The notes: generated by a model from the sequence alone, not told the origin. Shown: positions 41,142-49,858, counted from the stretch's first letter. The stretch is 64,000 nt of DNA from Paenibacillus_V sp046244365 (GCF_046244365.1 NZ_CP176395.1:4340001-4404000), one strand, 5' to 3'. A program made the numbers and translations.

Positions 41142-42866
41142 ATGTCAGAAAATAACTTGCTGTCGCCGAATAGCGCGCCACATAGCGATGTAGAACAGAT
41201 TAAGATCCGAAGCAATTACCTTAGAGGTAGTCTTACCGAAACTCTGGAAAACTTAATCACCGGCTCCATTCCCGAAGACGATAACCGTCTTATGAAATTC
41301 CATGGCAGCTATATGCAGGATGATCGGGATTTGCGCAACGAACGGAATAAACAGAAGCTGGAGCCGGCTTATCAATTTATGCTTCGCGTTCGTGCGGCTG
41401 GCGGAGTCATCACGCCGGAGCAATGGTTGATGATGGACCATGTTGCACAGAAGTACGCGAATGGAACGATTCGTCTTACTACTCGGCAGTCCTTCCAATT
41501 GCATGGCGTCATTAAATGGAACTTAAAAAGCACGATCCGGGAAGTAAACGATGCAATGCTCAGCACACTGGCCGCATGTGGCGACGTGAATCGTAACGTC
41601 ATGTGCAACCCGAATCCGTACCAGTCCGAAATACACGAAGAAGTTCATGAATGGGCGCGTAAGGTTAGCGTTCACTTGGATCCGCGGACTCAGGCTTATC
41701 ATGAAATATGGCTGGATGGCGAGAAAATAGTGGAAAGCGTGGAAGACGGGGGAGAGCAAGAACCGATTTACGGGCCTGTTTATCTACCCCGCAAGTTCAA
41801 AATCGGCATGGCCGTGCCTCCGTCAAATGATGTAGACGTATTTTCTCAAGATCTCGGCTTTATTGCGATCATTGAAGAGGGGCGTCTCAAGGGCTTTAAC
41901 GTTACGGTTGGCGGCGGCATGGGGATGAGTCACGGCGATCCGAAAACATACCCTCAAGTTTCTCGTGTGATCGGCTTTTGCTTGCCTGAGCAAATCGTCG
42001 ATGTGGCAGAGAAGACAGTCACGATCCAAAGGGATTATGGCGACCGTGCGGTGCGCAAACACGCGCGTTTTAAATATACGATCGATGATCGCGGTCTTGA
42101 ATGGTTTGTTAATGAGCTTAACAATCGTTTGGGCTGGAAGCTTGAGGATGCGCGTCCTTATCAATTTGATCATAACGGGGATCGCTATGGTTGGGTGAAG
42201 GGGAGCAATGGAAAATGGCATTTTACTCTTTTTATCCAAAACGGCAGGGTAAAAGATGAGGATGACTATAAGCTGATGACAGGGCTGCGGGAAATTGCTA
42301 AGTTGCATAACGGGGATTTCCGGCTCACTCCGAATCAGAACCTAATTATTGGTAATATTAGCAGCCAGAAAAAGAAAAAAATCGAAGCATTGATCAAGGA
42401 ATACGGGCTCACGGACGGGATCCAATATTCCGCTTTGCGCAGAAATTCGATGGCATGCGTGGCTTTGCCGACTTGCGGTTTGGCCATGGCGGAATCGGAG
42501 CGTTACTTGCCGTCGCTGCTTGATAAGATCGAGCCGATGCTTGAAGAAGCCGGCTTGCGCGACGAAGAAATTGTCATTCGCATGACCGGTTGCCCGAATG
42601 GATGCGCACGTCCGATGTTAGCGGAAATTGCATTCATAGGAAAAGCGCCTGGCAAATACAATATGTACTTGGGCGGCGGCTTTTCCGGAAACCGTCTGAA
42701 CAAGCTATATAAGGAAAACATCGGCGAAACGGAAATTCTGGAATCGCTGCAACCGATCGTTAATCAGTATGCTAAGGAACGGCAACAAGATGAACATTTC
42801 GGCGATTTTGTAATCCGTACCGGATACGTAAAAGAAGTACTTGATGGTCAGGATTTTCATTCGTAA
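41142..42866 (+). CDS. cysI: NADPH sulfite reductase hemoprotein subunit
   Basis: 574 residues. The [4Fe-4S]/siroheme ligands are visible as two cysteine pairs, 'ACVALPTCGLAMAESERY' and 'RMTGCPNGCARPMLAEIAF'. Siroheme-contacting stretches include 'YANGTIRLTTRQSFQLHGV'. It performs the six-electron reduction of sulfite to sulfide. It begins 37 bases after cysJ with GAGAGGAG ahead of the ATG. No other cysteine-pathway gene is present. A terminator inside repeat copy 1 follows. Confidence 0.95.
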   Translation: MSENNLLSPNSAPHSDVEQIKIRSNYLRGSLTETLENLITGSIPEDDNRLMKFHGSYMQDDRDLRNERNKQKLEPAYQFMLRVRAAGGVITPEQWLMMDHVAQKYANGTIRLTTRQSFQLHGVIKWNLKSTIREVNDAMLSTLAACGDVNRNVMCNPNPYQSEIHEEVHEWARKVSVHLDPRTQAYHEIWLDGEKIVESVEDGGEQEPIYGPVYLPRKFKIGMAVPPSNDVDVFSQDLGFIAIIEEGRLKGFNVTVGGGMGMSHGDPKTYPQVSRVIGFCLPEQIVDVAEKTVTIQRDYGDRAVRKHARFKYTIDDRGLEWFVNELNNRLGWKLEDARPYQFDHNGDRYGWVKGSNGKWHFTLFIQNGRVKDEDDYKLMTGLREIAKLHNGDFRLTPNQNLIIGNISSQKKKKIEALIKEYGLTDGIQYSALRRNSMACVALPTCGLAMAESERYLPSLLDKIEPMLEEAGLRDEEIVIRMTGCPNGCARPMLAEIAFIGKAPGKYNMYLGGGFSGNRLNKLYKENIGETEILESLQPIVNQYAKERQQDEHFGDFVIRTGYVKEVLDGQDFHS

Positions 42867-42902
42867 GATTATTAAACAAAACAAAAACCCACGAAATTGA
42901 AA

Positions 42903-43037
42903 TGTCGGACGACAAGAACATAGCCCGATTCAAACCCGCATAGGATGCGGGTTTTTTGTTCATTCGGACAAGTTCTTGTCGCGGACGGACGACAAGAATT
43001 TGACCCGTTTGTTGATGCGCGACAAGAACTTGACCCT
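42903..43037. repeat. TGTCGGACGACAAGAAC repeat, copy 1 (possible transposon end)
   Basis: It opens TGTCGGACGACAAGAAC and contains four copies of a ~17-base unit related to CGACAAGAACTTGACCC: at 42909, inverted at about 42967-42981, at 42989 and at 43020. An intrinsic terminator is embedded at 42932-42957. The first ~105 bases are nearly the same as copy 2 at 60613, in the same orientation. An end starting with TGT and several short internal repeats is the layout of Tn7/Mu-like and IS21-like transposon ends. Confidence 0.7.
42932..42957 (+). terminator. Terminator after cysI
   Basis: AAACCCGCAT pairs with ATGCGGGTTT, then TTTG. The stem is part of repeat copy 1. Confidence 0.85.
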
Positions 43038-43059
43038 ATTTTAGGCAATTGGTAAGGGT

Positions 43060-43305
43060 ATGGATACAAATAATATCTTTGACCAACGGTTCCGTCACCT
43101 TGGACTACTCCGCCTCCGGTATATTAAGCACTTTCATGCAGACAGAGCTAAAGTACTGGTATCCGGCATCGGTTATTTCAAGCTCAGGCTGAATGACCGA
43201 AAGGTCGGCGATCACGTGCATGATCCCGGGCCGACCGATTACGGCAAGCGGATTCTATACAGCACTTTTGATGTAACGGAGATGCCAGAAAGTTTGTTGA
43301 AGTAA
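43060..43305 (+). pseudogene. Fragment of an alpha-L-rhamnosidase N-terminal domain
   Basis: 81 residues. 'RAKVLVSGIGYFKLRLNDRKVGDHVHDPGPTDYGKRILYSTFDVTE' closely follows the beta-sandwich domain that precedes the catalytic domain in GH78 alpha-L-rhamnosidases. The usual enzyme is about 900 residues, so more than 90 per cent is missing. There is no ribosome site and the frame ends soon after the motif. It starts just after repeat copy 1, as expected for a gene cut by a rearrangement. Confidence 0.7.
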
Positions 43306-43378
43306 CGGGCAGTTATGCGTGGTGATTGTCTTGAGAGAGTATCTTTACAAGCAAATATACATTCGTTATTTTTCTCTT

Positions 43379-43430
43379 GAGAAAATAAAGTGTTAAACTA
43401 AAAACAAAGTATTAGACCGAGAAAATAAAG
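43379..43430. repeat. Pair of GAGAAAATAAAG repeats
   Basis: The 12-mer GAGAAAATAAAG occurs exactly at 43379-43390 and 43419-43430, 40 bases apart, with similar bases after it (TGTTAAACT and TTGTAGACT). Related AATAAAG units occur in opposite orientation near 48861-48930. Confidence 0.6.
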
Positions 43431-43572
43431 TTGTAGACTGGCGTCGGGCGTTAAGCTAACTGGCAGGTTTCGTTAATACTTACATTCCAGGGGAGGACTT
43501 GCTCGTCATCAGTTTTGTTGCAATGCACATTTCATATCGATGTTTATTCAATTATTTGACGGAGGTGAGTGT

Positions 43573-43782
43573 ATGACAAAAAAAATCATAAAACGTATCG
43601 TTGATATCATTACGGTATGTACAATTGTGTATGTTTTATATTTGGGTTACTTTATATTTTTTGATAAACCTACGACTTCGCATAAAATTACTTCACTATA
43701 TGTAAAAATGGGGTATGCTTTTCTCGCACTATTTATAATATCGCTTATAAGAACTTTAGTTAACAAAAATAGAGGGGCTTAA
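43573..43782 (+). CDS. Small membrane protein
   Basis: 69 residues with two hydrophobic helices (about 10-30, IVDIITVCTIVYVLYLGYFIFF, and 45-62, MGYAFLALFIISLIRTLV) and positive ends. ATG at 43573 follows GGAGGTGAGTG, a good ribosome site. The base composition is much more AT-rich than in the genes left of 43 kb, consistent with import. Function unknown. A hairpin follows. Confidence 0.65.
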   Translation: MTKKIIKRIVDIITVCTIVYVLYLGYFIFFDKPTTSHKITSLYVKMGYAFLALFIISLIRTLVNKNRGA

Positions 43783-43815
43783 TAATCGAGTAGGAGAGAG
43801 AGGCGTAAGCGTCAA

Positions 43816-43849
43816 ATAGCCCCCACCTTGTCTTTCAGGTGAGGGCTAT
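43816..43849. terminator. Hairpin between convergent genes
   Basis: ATAGCCC...CACCT pairs with AGGTG..GGGCTAT; there is no long T-run. Confidence 0.55.
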
Positions 43850-43974
43850 CATCATAAGATTGAATTTATTATTTAAATGGAGAGGCGGGTTGCCCTCGTC
43901 CTTTTATGCCACTGTATATGCTGGGGACGAACATCTTGGTTGATTAGGTGTTTTCACTTATGTATGAGTGAAAA

Positions 43975-46900
43975 TTAGAACAATTGCCTGTTGTCTTTGA
44001 TCTCGAGCATATGAATGATGATCGTTGTCCCTTTGCCCACTTCACTGATCATTTGAAAACGAGCTCCTTTAATAAGCGAAAGCTTTCTAAATGGATTTGT
44101 AAAGCCCAATCGCTCATTTCGACCACGCAATAGCTCTTGCTGCTTTTCTAGAGGAATCCCCACACCATTGTCCTCTATTGTGATTTGGATATGTTGCTGC
44201 TCCCGCTCGATTGTAAGACGCAGCGTTCCACCATTTTTACTTTTGGAGATCCCGTGACAAACAGCATTTTCTACTAGCGGTTGTAGTGTCACTGCTGGGA
44301 TATAGGTTTGAATCGTTTCGTCGATATTGTATTCGATATGAAGCCTTTCTTCGAAGCGCATTTGTTCTATCGCTAAGTACGCCTTCACTAATTGTATTTC
44401 TTCATCCAAAGGGATGAGTGAGCGCTGCTTCTGGTAATCCAGCTTTCCTCGGAAATAGGTAGAAAGATGTTCTAATGCAGTTTGGGTTTTTTGCTGGTCA
44501 GTCCAACTTAGCGTAATAATCGAATTGAGTGTGTTGTATAAAAAATGCGGTGTAATCTGAGCGTAGAAGTAGCTGAGTTCATGCTCCACAGCATCCTGTG
44601 CTGATTTTTTCATCAATAATAAGGACTCGATTCGCATCTCTAATTCCTTCAAATTAACAGGCTTTTGCAAGTAATCGTTGGTACCTAATTGAAAGGATAC
44701 AACTAAGTCAGACAATTGTCCTGCGGCTGTTAATATGATGACAGGCAAGTCTACTAAGTCCTGCTCCTGTCTGATCGTTTTGCAGACCTCATATCCCGTC
44801 ATATGGGGCATCATTAAATCTAAAATTAATAGATCCACTTTTTCCGTTTCAATGATGTCGAGTGCTTCCTGCCCGCTGCCTACTGCAATTACGCTATAAT
44901 GAAGCGAATGAAGCATATTAATAAGCACCTTCAAATTAGCAGGCTCGTCATCTACAACTAATATCGTATACGGTTTTGATCCTTCCACTTTTGTAGGCAG
45001 GATAACCTGCGACTGCTTCATCTCCCGATTTTTCATTTGGGCAGACGAAACTTGTTCGTTCATTTCGTGATTGTTTATTTCGTTATGCTCGAATAGCTGC
45101 TGATTAGTAGCCAGCGGGATCGTGAAGGTGAAGCATGAGCCTTTACCTATTTCTGAAGTTACCCAAATACGTCCGCCTGTACTCTCCACAATTTTCTTGG
45201 TAATGCTTAATCCCAAACCAAGTCCTTCTGATTCCCTGCTCCGGCTGCTTTCAACTTGATAAAAGGTTGTAAATATGAGGTCATGGTACTCTGCAGCAAT
45301 ACCTGGACCTGTATCCTCAACCGATATGTGCATCTGTTCCTCTATGATTTGAGCTGAGATCGTGATTGTTCCTTGCTTAGTGAATTTAATCGCATTGTAG
45401 ATCAGATTGAAGAAAACTTGCTTTAGCTTTTGCTCATCGGTGTAGACAAGCGGCAAGTTTTCTGGGATCGTATTGATCAATTGAACAGACGGAGCGGGCG
45501 GCATGACATAGGCAATCTCAGCGAGCACTTCCTCAATAATTCGAATTTCGATCGGTCTGGATGTAAAAGAAACCTCACCTTGCTTTATTTTAGAAATAAA
45601 TAGAAGCTCCTTAACCAAGCCTGCCAATCTTCTACTAACCGAGTGTATCAAAATAACACTTTCTTGTTGTTTTCTTTTTAAAGGCCCCTCTTCACCCTCC
45701 AGCAGCGATTGAGAAAGATTCATAATGCCGTGGAGCGGAGTGCCGAGCTCGTGTGATGTTTTGACTAGAAATTCATCCTTCATTCGGTCGAATTCAAGCA
45801 ATTCATTGGACAGTTCCTCCACTTTTTTATATGCCTGCTGTGAACGGTGACTCATTAGTAGCGCCAAGCTCATCACCATAAGTAAAAACAAAAGAAGTGA
45901 CGGGATTTCGATATCCACATCAAATAGCAGGACAATTGCGAGTAGAATACCATAAACAGCAAAAGTAAAAACGATGATCAGCACATAGTCAGACTCATCC
46001 GTTTTTTGTTTATAGGCTTTTAGCAGCATAATAAAAATATACACATAACCAATAGCCGTAGTCCCTGAAACAATGAGTTGAATGAGCGGAAATGGAACCT
46101 TTTCCATTAGATCAATGGTCATATTTAACACACACACCGCCAAGGCTTGAAATCCTAAGATTGCACTTAATGCAGTGACGATCCTTTTGCTGGCAGACAT
46201 GTTGAAGAAATGATAAACAAATAGTAGGAAAAACAAAACGAAAAGTGTAAGTGAAATGGCTTGTATTCCTAGTTGTGAGGATGGGTTGAGCTCCGGAAAT
46301 AGTAAGTAGATCCATCTTTCATTTATCGTAGATATATGTACAGCTTGCGCTAAACTGAATAGACTGAAATAGAGCTCATACCGGAATTTCCGTTTGTGTT
46401 GTAAATATGTCGTAAAGTATATAAATGAAAACAGAAAATAGCCGGAAATGAGAAAGGCTTCAATGAATTTTTCACGGCCTTGTTTTGCTAATATTTGATC
46501 GGCTGGACCGAAATAGAGCGAATTGACAATACCGCCAACGGCATAGTCATAATTAGCAACTAGTATAACAAGCTCTATTTGTTTATTTTTACTATTTTCC
46601 AGTACGACATACTTTTTGTAATCGAAGTGATATTCTTCGGTGTTTTTTGAAGGAACACCTGCTGAGCCAAGCTCCTCCCCGTTTACATACACTTTGTTGG
46701 CATTTCGAATCGTATTCAGCTTTACACCGTAACGGTCATCCTCCGGAACATGAATAAGCAAGCGATACGTGCCTGTTCCATAAGGAGTAGCGTTCTCAGC
46801 TCTATAGCGATCCCACGCTGCAGGTACTGGAATGGATTGGCGTTTGTTCTTATAACGTTCAAAGACATCCACATCCGGGCTTGGCACAATTAATTCATCT

Positions 46901-47091
46901 GGATAGAAGTCCCATTCTCCATCAAGCGCAATGGTTTTTTCATCCTGCCAATCCCAATGCTGCAATGAAAGAACACCATTTTTCGCCACGAATGTATTGG
47001 AGTCGAATACACGAAAAGAGTGAAGGACAAAGTACGTTGTCAAGAGAGTGACAGCGATCATAATTAGAGCGAGCGTCTTTCTATGTTTCAC
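43975..47091 (-). CDS. Dual-core hybrid sensor kinase with 7TMR-DISM input
   Basis: About 1038 residues. In order: one helix; an extracytoplasmic jelly-roll of the DISMED/glycosidase-like type ('LDGEWDFYPDELI', 'ATPYGTGTYRLLIHVPE'); seven transmembrane helices (7TMR-DISM); HisKA with 'LVKTSHELGTPLHGIMNLSQSLL' and HATPase ('VEDTGPGIAAEYHD', 'GLGLGLSITKKIV'); a receiver with 'LLILDLMMPHMTGYEV'; then a second, LytS-type kinase core with 'YAQITPHFLYNTLNSIITLSW' and its own HATPase ('IEDNGVGIPLEKQQ'). GTG at 47091 with AAAGGA nine bases upstream is preferred; ATG at 47127 is possible. Composition is AT-rich relative to the window. No output regulator gene is adjacent. Confidence 0.9.
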   Translation of the reverse strand: MKHRKTLALIMIAVTLLTTYFVLHSFRVFDSNTFVAKNGVLSLQHWDWQDEKTIALDGEWDFYPDELIVPSPDVDVFERYKNKRQSIPVPAAWDRYRAENATPYGTGTYRLLIHVPEDDRYGVKLNTIRNANKVYVNGEELGSAGVPSKNTEEYHFDYKKYVVLENSKNKQIELVILVANYDYAVGGIVNSLYFGPADQILAKQGREKFIEAFLISGYFLFSFIYFTTYLQHKRKFRYELYFSLFSLAQAVHISTINERWIYLLFPELNPSSQLGIQAISLTLFVLFFLLFVYHFFNMSASKRIVTALSAILGFQALAVCVLNMTIDLMEKVPFPLIQLIVSGTTAIGYVYIFIMLLKAYKQKTDESDYVLIIVFTFAVYGILLAIVLLFDVDIEIPSLLLFLLMVMSLALLMSHRSQQAYKKVEELSNELLEFDRMKDEFLVKTSHELGTPLHGIMNLSQSLLEGEEGPLKRKQQESVILIHSVSRRLAGLVKELLFISKIKQGEVSFTSRPIEIRIIEEVLAEIAYVMPPAPSVQLINTIPENLPLVYTDEQKLKQVFFNLIYNAIKFTKQGTITISAQIIEEQMHISVEDTGPGIAAEYHDLIFTTFYQVESSRSRESEGLGLGLSITKKIVESTGGRIWVTSEIGKGSCFTFTIPLATNQQLFEHNEINNHEMNEQVSSAQMKNREMKQSQVILPTKVEGSKPYTILVVDDEPANLKVLINMLHSLHYSVIAVGSGQEALDIIETEKVDLLILDLMMPHMTGYEVCKTIRQEQDLVDLPVIILTAAGQLSDLVVSFQLGTNDYLQKPVNLKELEMRIESLLLMKKSAQDAVEHELSYFYAQITPHFLYNTLNSIITLSWTDQQKTQTALEHLSTYFRGKLDYQKQRSLIPLDEEIQLVKAYLAIEQMRFEERLHIEYNIDETIQTYIPAVTLQPLVENAVCHGISKSKNGGTLRLTIEREQQHIQITIEDNGVGIPLEKQQELLRGRNERLGFTNPFRKLSLIKGARFQMISEVGKGTTIIIHMLEIKDNRQLF

Positions 47092-47478
47092 ATAGCCAAT
47101 TCCTTTCACTATGAGAGCTTCACCCATTATGGTACTTACTTGTAACCATTCAAACAGGCGGCAGCGCATCTTGTTCTAGTATATTTTACTAGCATCATCG
47201 CGTTCAAACCTTGATATAGAGGTGATGATGGGGGGGGACTACGGTTTGTCGAATATTTAAATAGTTTACCATAAATTTATTAGAAGTGTTGCCGAGGAAT
47301 CAGTCGCGCTACTTCAGCGAGACAAAACAGATGGCGGGAATAGAATTTCTTAAAGAAAGCGACTGAAATATTCAGTTAACGGGACACACTAACTTATTAA
47401 CAAATAAATGGATACCTTGATTATACCCTCCCAATCCTTGCGAAGCTAAGGATATAAATAAGTTGGGAGGGTTTAGTT
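47092..47478. other. Intergenic stretch
   Basis: AT-rich. At 47426-47472 an inverted repeat (CCCTCCCAA with TTGGGAGGG, plus ATCCTT with AAGGAT) hides the ribosome site of the integrase fragment that follows. Nothing else was recognised. Confidence 0.45.
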
Positions 47479-47673
47479 ATGAAACTACTATATGCTTGTC
47501 AATTGTTAGATAACGGCGCTCCATTAGATATTATTCAAGGGATGTTGAGCCACGAAAAAGCATCGACTACTCAAATCTATGGAGCGGCGAAAAGAATTGT
47601 ACCGTCGTTATTTTTGAAAAGTAAGGTGGGCCCCCTTCTCAACTATAGGGCAGATTTGCCTAATTCCAAATAA
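47479..47673 (+). pseudogene. C-terminal fragment of a tyrosine integrase
   Basis: 64 residues. 'LYACQLLDNGAPLDIIQGMLSHEKASTTQIYGAAKR' matches the last part of the catalytic domain of phage-type integrases, including the second catalytic His (LSHEKASTTQIY) and the Tyr nucleophile. The Arg-Lys-HxxR part is missing. An ATG with a ribosome site precedes it, but the product could not recombine DNA. It is debris of a mobile element. Confidence 0.75.
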
Positions 47674-47739
47674 AGGATATTAGCAAGCGTTTGTAGAAAA
47701 CTTTATGTTAGAAGCAAGGAATAAGGTGGAGGTGGACAT

Positions 47740-47906
47740 ATGAATATGACATCAATCGAAGTGGTTATTATTCATCCAGTTTACAATCATGCATTTACTG
47801 TGTCTGAACATCCAGATGGCCAATTACCTCTCATATTGGAGATGCATTAGGTTGTGACTGTGTAATTGAAAAATTTGTAGATGGATGGATGGATGAGAAA
47901 GTGTAG
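47740..47906 (+). pseudogene. Small frameshifted gene
   Basis: An ATG at 47740 with a strong ribosome site (AAGGTGGAGGTGG) opens a frame 'MNMTSIEVVIIHPVYNHAFTVSEHPDGQLP' that stops at 47850. From about 47833 another frame continues with 'IGDALGCDCVIEKFVDGWMDEKV' to a TAG at 47904-47906. One indel near 47835 would restore a single protein of about 54 residues. The family is not recognised. Confidence 0.45.
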
Positions 47907-48210
47907 GAATGATGGACGCAACAATGAGGACTGGTGCGGATGGGTGCTGACGTTCTTGCTCCTTATGACGGGATTGTAGAATCTATACATATTAACCCAA
48001 TCACTAAATACTTAATATTCAACCAGAACGAGGCTGCCGATATACACCGGCAGCCTCGTTGCGCTAACGGGTAGGTTAGTTTGGGAGTGTGGTATTATAT
48101 TTACTCAACAAACGGGCCATTTTGTAGAATAAGGAGTACATTTTACAGGAAATTTAGTGGATTGGACAGAATGGGTATTAAGGAAAAAAATTTATGGGCA
48201 GGTGTAAAAA
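47907..48210. other. Intergenic stretch
   Basis: It holds a perfect 13-bp hairpin (AACGAGGCTGCCG with CGGCAGCCTCGTT, 48027-48060) without a T-run, and the ribosome site of the methyltransferase. No gene was recognised. Confidence 0.5.
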
Positions 48211-48807
48211 ATGAGTTGGGACGAAGCGTATATCAATGGGAGTTTTCGCGATATGTGGGATCTTTCGTATCCGTCACAGGAGTTGATTGCTTTTATTGCC
48301 ACTATAAACTTTCCAAAGGAGACAGTGGGTTTGGATGTTGGTTGTGGAGCTGGTCGAGAAGCAGTTTTTCTTGCCCAACACGGATTGAATATGATTGGAG
48401 TGGATCTAAGTGCAGAAGCTCTCAGGATCGCTGCTGAACGGGCAAAGGAGGCTGGGGTGCAGGTTGACTGGCGTCATGGAAATGTCTTAGATTTACCGGT
48501 TGAGGACCAGTCCGTAGATTTTGTAAATGATCGCGGCTGTTTTCATTCAATTGCCGAAGTGGAACGAGATCAATTTGCACGAGAGATTGCCCGCATCCTC
48601 AAGCCGGGTGGCATGATGTTGCTCAGAGGTTGTCGTGAAAAAATAGAAGAGGGTCATTTTGTCCCTGTGACAGGACAAGCAGTCGACCGATACTTCGGTA
48701 AATACTTTGACCGTGGAGAAGTGTTTCCAATTCAAATGGTAACCGGTATTGGGTTCAGCCGTGAAGGAATGAAAGGAAACCTAGTGGTGCTTAAAAAAAG
48801 TGAATAA
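48211..48807 (+). CDS. SAM-dependent methyltransferase, class I
   Basis: 198 residues. Motif I is 'VGLDVGCGAGREAVFLAQHG', motif II 'VDWRHGNVLDLPVEDQSVDFVNDRGCFHSI', and 'EIARILKPGGMMLLRG' is the post-motif helix-turn. It resembles TehB/UbiE-like small-molecule methyltransferases with a tellurite/thiol-type substrate possible but unproven. The ribosome site is AGGTG. The gene is AT-rich like the surrounding island and looks intact. Confidence 0.88.
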   Translation: MSWDEAYINGSFRDMWDLSYPSQELIAFIATINFPKETVGLDVGCGAGREAVFLAQHGLNMIGVDLSAEALRIAAERAKEAGVQVDWRHGNVLDLPVEDQSVDFVNDRGCFHSIAEVERDQFAREIARILKPGGMMLLRGCREKIEEGHFVPVTGQAVDRYFGKYFDRGEVFPIQMVTGIGFSREGMKGNLVVLKKSE

Positions 48808-48860
48808 AGTGGTAGTGAAACCTTTAGACTACCCTACAGGGGATGCGTTTTTGAAAACAT

Positions 48861-48960
48861 CTTTATTTTAGAGGGGACGCCTTTATTGAAAACGAACTCG
48901 CTTTATTCTACAATAGGGCGCTTTTCTTTAATAAGAAGGCGTCTTTTTGTATAGACAACA
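48861..48960. repeat. 20-base-periodic CTTTATT repeats
   Basis: CTTTATT begins at 48861, 48881 and 48901, exactly 20 bases apart, and CTTTAATA at 48926. Reverse-complemented, these read AATAAAG and match the two plus-strand units at 43379 and 43419. The outer edge reads ATAGACAACA, i.e. TGTTGTCTAT inward. Confidence 0.55.
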
Positions 48961-49005
48961 CATTTAAGGGATTGGAGTTAATAACTTGAAAAGAAATGGT
49001 CCTAA

Positions 49006-49200
49006 TTATCCCAAACTCTAAACTTTGATGATCTTACAGATATGGAAGCGGATGGATCAATTGTACGTATTACAAACGGCAACTTTAGAGTATTGCAGCG
49101 TTTATTTTCACAGATTGAGCGTATCATGCAAATCAACGATCTGAAGAACATTACAAAAGAAGTGGTTGAAACTTATCAGAGGGTTTCAATAGGATGGGCG
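49006..49200 (+). pseudogene. Fragment of a transposition ATPase (TniB/TnsC/IS21-helper type)
   Basis: About 60 residues: 'LNFDDLTDMEADGSIVRITNGNFRVLQRLFSQIERIMQINDLKNITKEVVET' is the C-terminal lid-helix region of AAA+ ATPases that accompany DDE transposases; 'NFR-LQRLF-QIERI--IN-L-TIT-EVVE-A' is a recurring pattern in that family as I know it. The Walker motifs are gone and the normal 'ARESLVIG' ending is replaced by unrelated residues. It is a relic of a transposon. Confidence 0.55.
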
Positions 49201-49561
49201 CTTCACGTTCCCATCTTTGATCTCGATCCTGATACCGGTAACGCTCTTGCAACTTCGCTTGTTCCTTCATCCTGCGCCTAAATTCCTCTTACTGCATCTG
49301 CCGCCGCTCTTGGTCAATCGCGATAAAAGCCTGGTCGATGGCCTTAAACGCGCCTTGCAGCTTGGAAGGCTCTTTCTTTATCTTCGGCGCTTCGCTGGCC
49401 GGTGGGGTGCCGTGCTGTTCGATGTGGATCAATTGCTAAATGTGCTGAAGGTCGCGCTCGAGTACGTCGATGCGCAGTTGGTCTGGCTTTGTTATACGCT
49501 GCCATAGGTTTTTCGGACGCAGTTCGTGCAAAATATCCTTCGAGAGTGTTCTCGCTTCGAA
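49190..49561 (-). pseudogene. Decayed reverse-strand gene with internal stops
   Basis: One minus-strand frame reads through as protein with only two stops: 'FEARTLSKDILHELRPKN' and 'LWQRITKPDQLRIDVLERD' up to a TAG near 49430, then 'KKEPSKLQGAFKAIDQAFIA' up to a TAA near 49290, then 'EEFRRRMKEQAKLQERYRYQ'. The charged, helical composition and lack of other stops over about 110 codons point to a real gene that has died. I cannot name the family. It points toward the ATPase fragment and may come from the same element. Confidence 0.5.
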
Positions 49562-49858
49562 TACTATATAGTTTCTAAAAAATACTCATGGATGTTATGT
49601 GAAAACCACCACGGATGTTTATTCGGTACTGGAGACGTAATTGTCTCAAAGATGAAGAGATTAAAATACCTTTGAATAATGATTTCATGATTTCAGAGTT
49701 AAGTATAAATTATTTTCACAATAGAAGGCGGTATGTTAAAAGTAGTGCTTTTGGAAATAGTATGGTATAATAAATTCAATAACTGTAATAATATATATGA
49801 CAGTTTAAGTGGTGAGGCTTATTAACCAGAGTTTATTCATAATGGAGGTAATGCTAAA
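49562..49858. other. Intergenic stretch with promoter for the next gene
   Basis: AT-rich, no gene seen. An extended -10 box, TG-G-TATAAT, lies at 49763-49771, about 90 bases before the Old Yellow Enzyme gene. Confidence 0.5.

Noticed and set aside
48027..48060. A 13-bp perfect hairpin considered as a terminator
   Set aside because: No T-run follows on either strand, so it is listed only as a hairpin.
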